A DNA stretch of 64,000 nt from assembly GCA_016800925.1 (NCBI GenBank), contig JABCPU010000003.1, forward strand, positions 496,001 to 560,000, read 5' to 3'. Numbering within the stretch: the stretch's first letter is position 1; the number at the start of each line of letters is the position of its first letter. A program made the position numbers and the translations under genes. This DNA is from Suillus spraguei. Lineage: Eukaryota > Basidiomycota > Agaricomycetes > Boletales > Suillaceae. The notes below the pieces were generated by a model that was not told the origin of the DNA, ran no database searches, and saw nothing but the letters and a program-made list of their open reading frames with translations. This document shows positions 62,940 to 64,000 of this stretch, piece by piece.

Positions 62940-63699
62940 TCACAGGGCAGGCGTCTGACTGCCACGGTCTGAGACCTTGTCCCACTCTTGTGAGGATGCT
63001 TCCGAGGGCGGGCCCCGTGAGGGACTCAAATCGTCTTCCCCGTCAGACAGTGGTCCAAATTTCCCCTCTGCCAGTGAAGGATCATTACTCACGTCCAAAT
63101 TGGTAAGTTCCATCACAAGCTGCGATGGCCAAGTCAGCACAATCAATAGCCATCATAAAACAGACGTACCTGGAAAACGGGTGGAGGAACAGTCTTTTCA
63201 TAAATCACAATCAACTCCACGGGCGATGGATATACGCGCAACGCGCGGTAGAAACACATCGCGGCAGAAAGGTGGTAGACAGGACCTTGAAAGCCAATCA
63301 AGCAGAAATCCTTCCTAAATGAGACTAGTAATCACCTTTCGCACATAGTTGTTCGCCTATCCCAACTTGCTTCATGAAATACTGTTCCTTCTCCTCTGGC
63401 CCAGGTGGCAATTCTTCGTTGCGCACGCTCTCCAACGCCATCCGCAAGTCATTTGCATCCACTCCCCCGGTTGCAGTCTGACCAGATTCAGACGGTGTCT
63501 GGCTCTGCTTGACACGCTTTTTTTCTTTCCCTAACACCCTATGTCAACTGCGTAACATAAATTCTGCTGGTGAAAACTTACGGAGTTGTTTGCGAAAGTT
63601 GGCGTCGGTCCTACGCTTGTAGTCGAAGTACACGGCGTATGCAAGGATGCCGCCGACTGTGACGCTTGCAACGGTCATTATTGTCGTAGACCTATTCAT
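62940..63699 (-). CDS. TOM20: mitochondrial import receptor subunit Tom20
   Basis: An outer-membrane receptor for presequences in the TOM complex. Exons 63699-63582, 63530-63336, 63285-63170 and 63119-62940; 609 nt, 202 residues. An N-terminal anchor (TIMTVASVTVGGILAYAVYF) is followed by the basic DYKRRTDANFRKQLRKEKK stretch. The cytosolic part carries the receptor core: EEKEQYFMKQVGIGEQL, then PVYHLSAAMCFYRALRVYP and PVELIVIYEKTVPPPVFQLV, which holds the TPR-like helix pair. The C-terminal 50 residues are acidic and Ser-rich (LSDGEDDLSPSRGPP). The protein looks complete and full length. It is the last of a run of mitochondrial genes on this side of the window. Confidence 0.94.
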
Positions 63700-64000
63700 T
63701 TTGTGCAGGGAGAAAACAGAAAAGGTTCAAATGTCACTAAGCCACTTGGCAGGAGGAAATTCGGAAGATGAATTATGTCAGCAACTATGCGTCCAATTCA
63801 ATTTTGAATTCATTGTCAAATGCACATCAATTGACGTTCGTGAATTGTTGTGAGTACATATATTATTACAAGTATAATGATCATAAATAGCTGGAATATA
63901 CGATTCTACGAGGCTACAAAAATATCAACCCTTGTTCCAGTCGGCAGGCAAGTCACATGTACAAACATGCCTCCGGGGTACCTTAGTCCCTGGAGCTCTG
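63700..64000. other. right edge, upstream of TOM20
   Basis: 300 bp that should carry the TOM20 promoter. Beyond about 63,850 the sequence is AT-rich and then unremarkable. No gene can be recognised before the window ends. Confidence 0.4.

Overview
The window is nuclear DNA of a filamentous basidiomycete, most likely an Agaricomycete. Genes are dense, split by many 45-100 nt GT..AG introns, and placed on both strands with short shared promoters. The NACHT/WD40 receptor proteins at the left read like those of Boletales-type fungi, but the species cannot be fixed from this sequence. All splice models were traced by eye; for most of them I added up exon lengths and checked that the total is a multiple of three.

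Left third (1-19.8 kb): a dynamic region. It holds a decayed partial copy of a nucleoporin gene, a relic of an extra receptor-gene promoter, and two tandem copies of an 8-9.5 kb unit. Each unit carries a STAND/NLR-type receptor gene (basic N-terminus, helical domain, NACHT NTPase, WD40 repeats) facing a delta-1-pyrroline-5-carboxylate dehydrogenase (P5CDH) gene. Unit 1 is broken in both genes. Unit 2 has an intact P5CDH and a receptor of about 1,880 residues with 19 almost identical 43-residue WD40 repeats, interrupted by only one single-base frameshift.

Middle (20-47.6 kb): housekeeping genes. These are a BTB protein, a cyclophilin-RRM protein, an intron-containing tRNA-Arg, an FG-repeat nucleoporin with an N-terminal membrane segment, cytochrome b5, Rcf2, Nup98, the second-largest subunit of RNA polymerase I, a histone-fold-like protein and a 1,365-residue protein with three C2H2 fingers.

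Right third (47.8-64 kb): rich in mitochondrial functions. Complex I subunits NDUFA1 and NDUFA8 and assembly factors NDUFAF5 and NDUFAF3 lie here with lipoyltransferase and TOM20. Between them are TRM10, an aldo-keto reductase, a SET protein and three acyl-protein thioesterase paralogues, one of which has lost its catalytic serine.

A data-quality signal runs through the window. At least eight otherwise well-conserved reading frames need one extra base, mostly in a short homopolymer, and each correction restores exon phase. Frameshifts here, including the one in the second receptor, should be treated as probable sequence errors until reads are checked.
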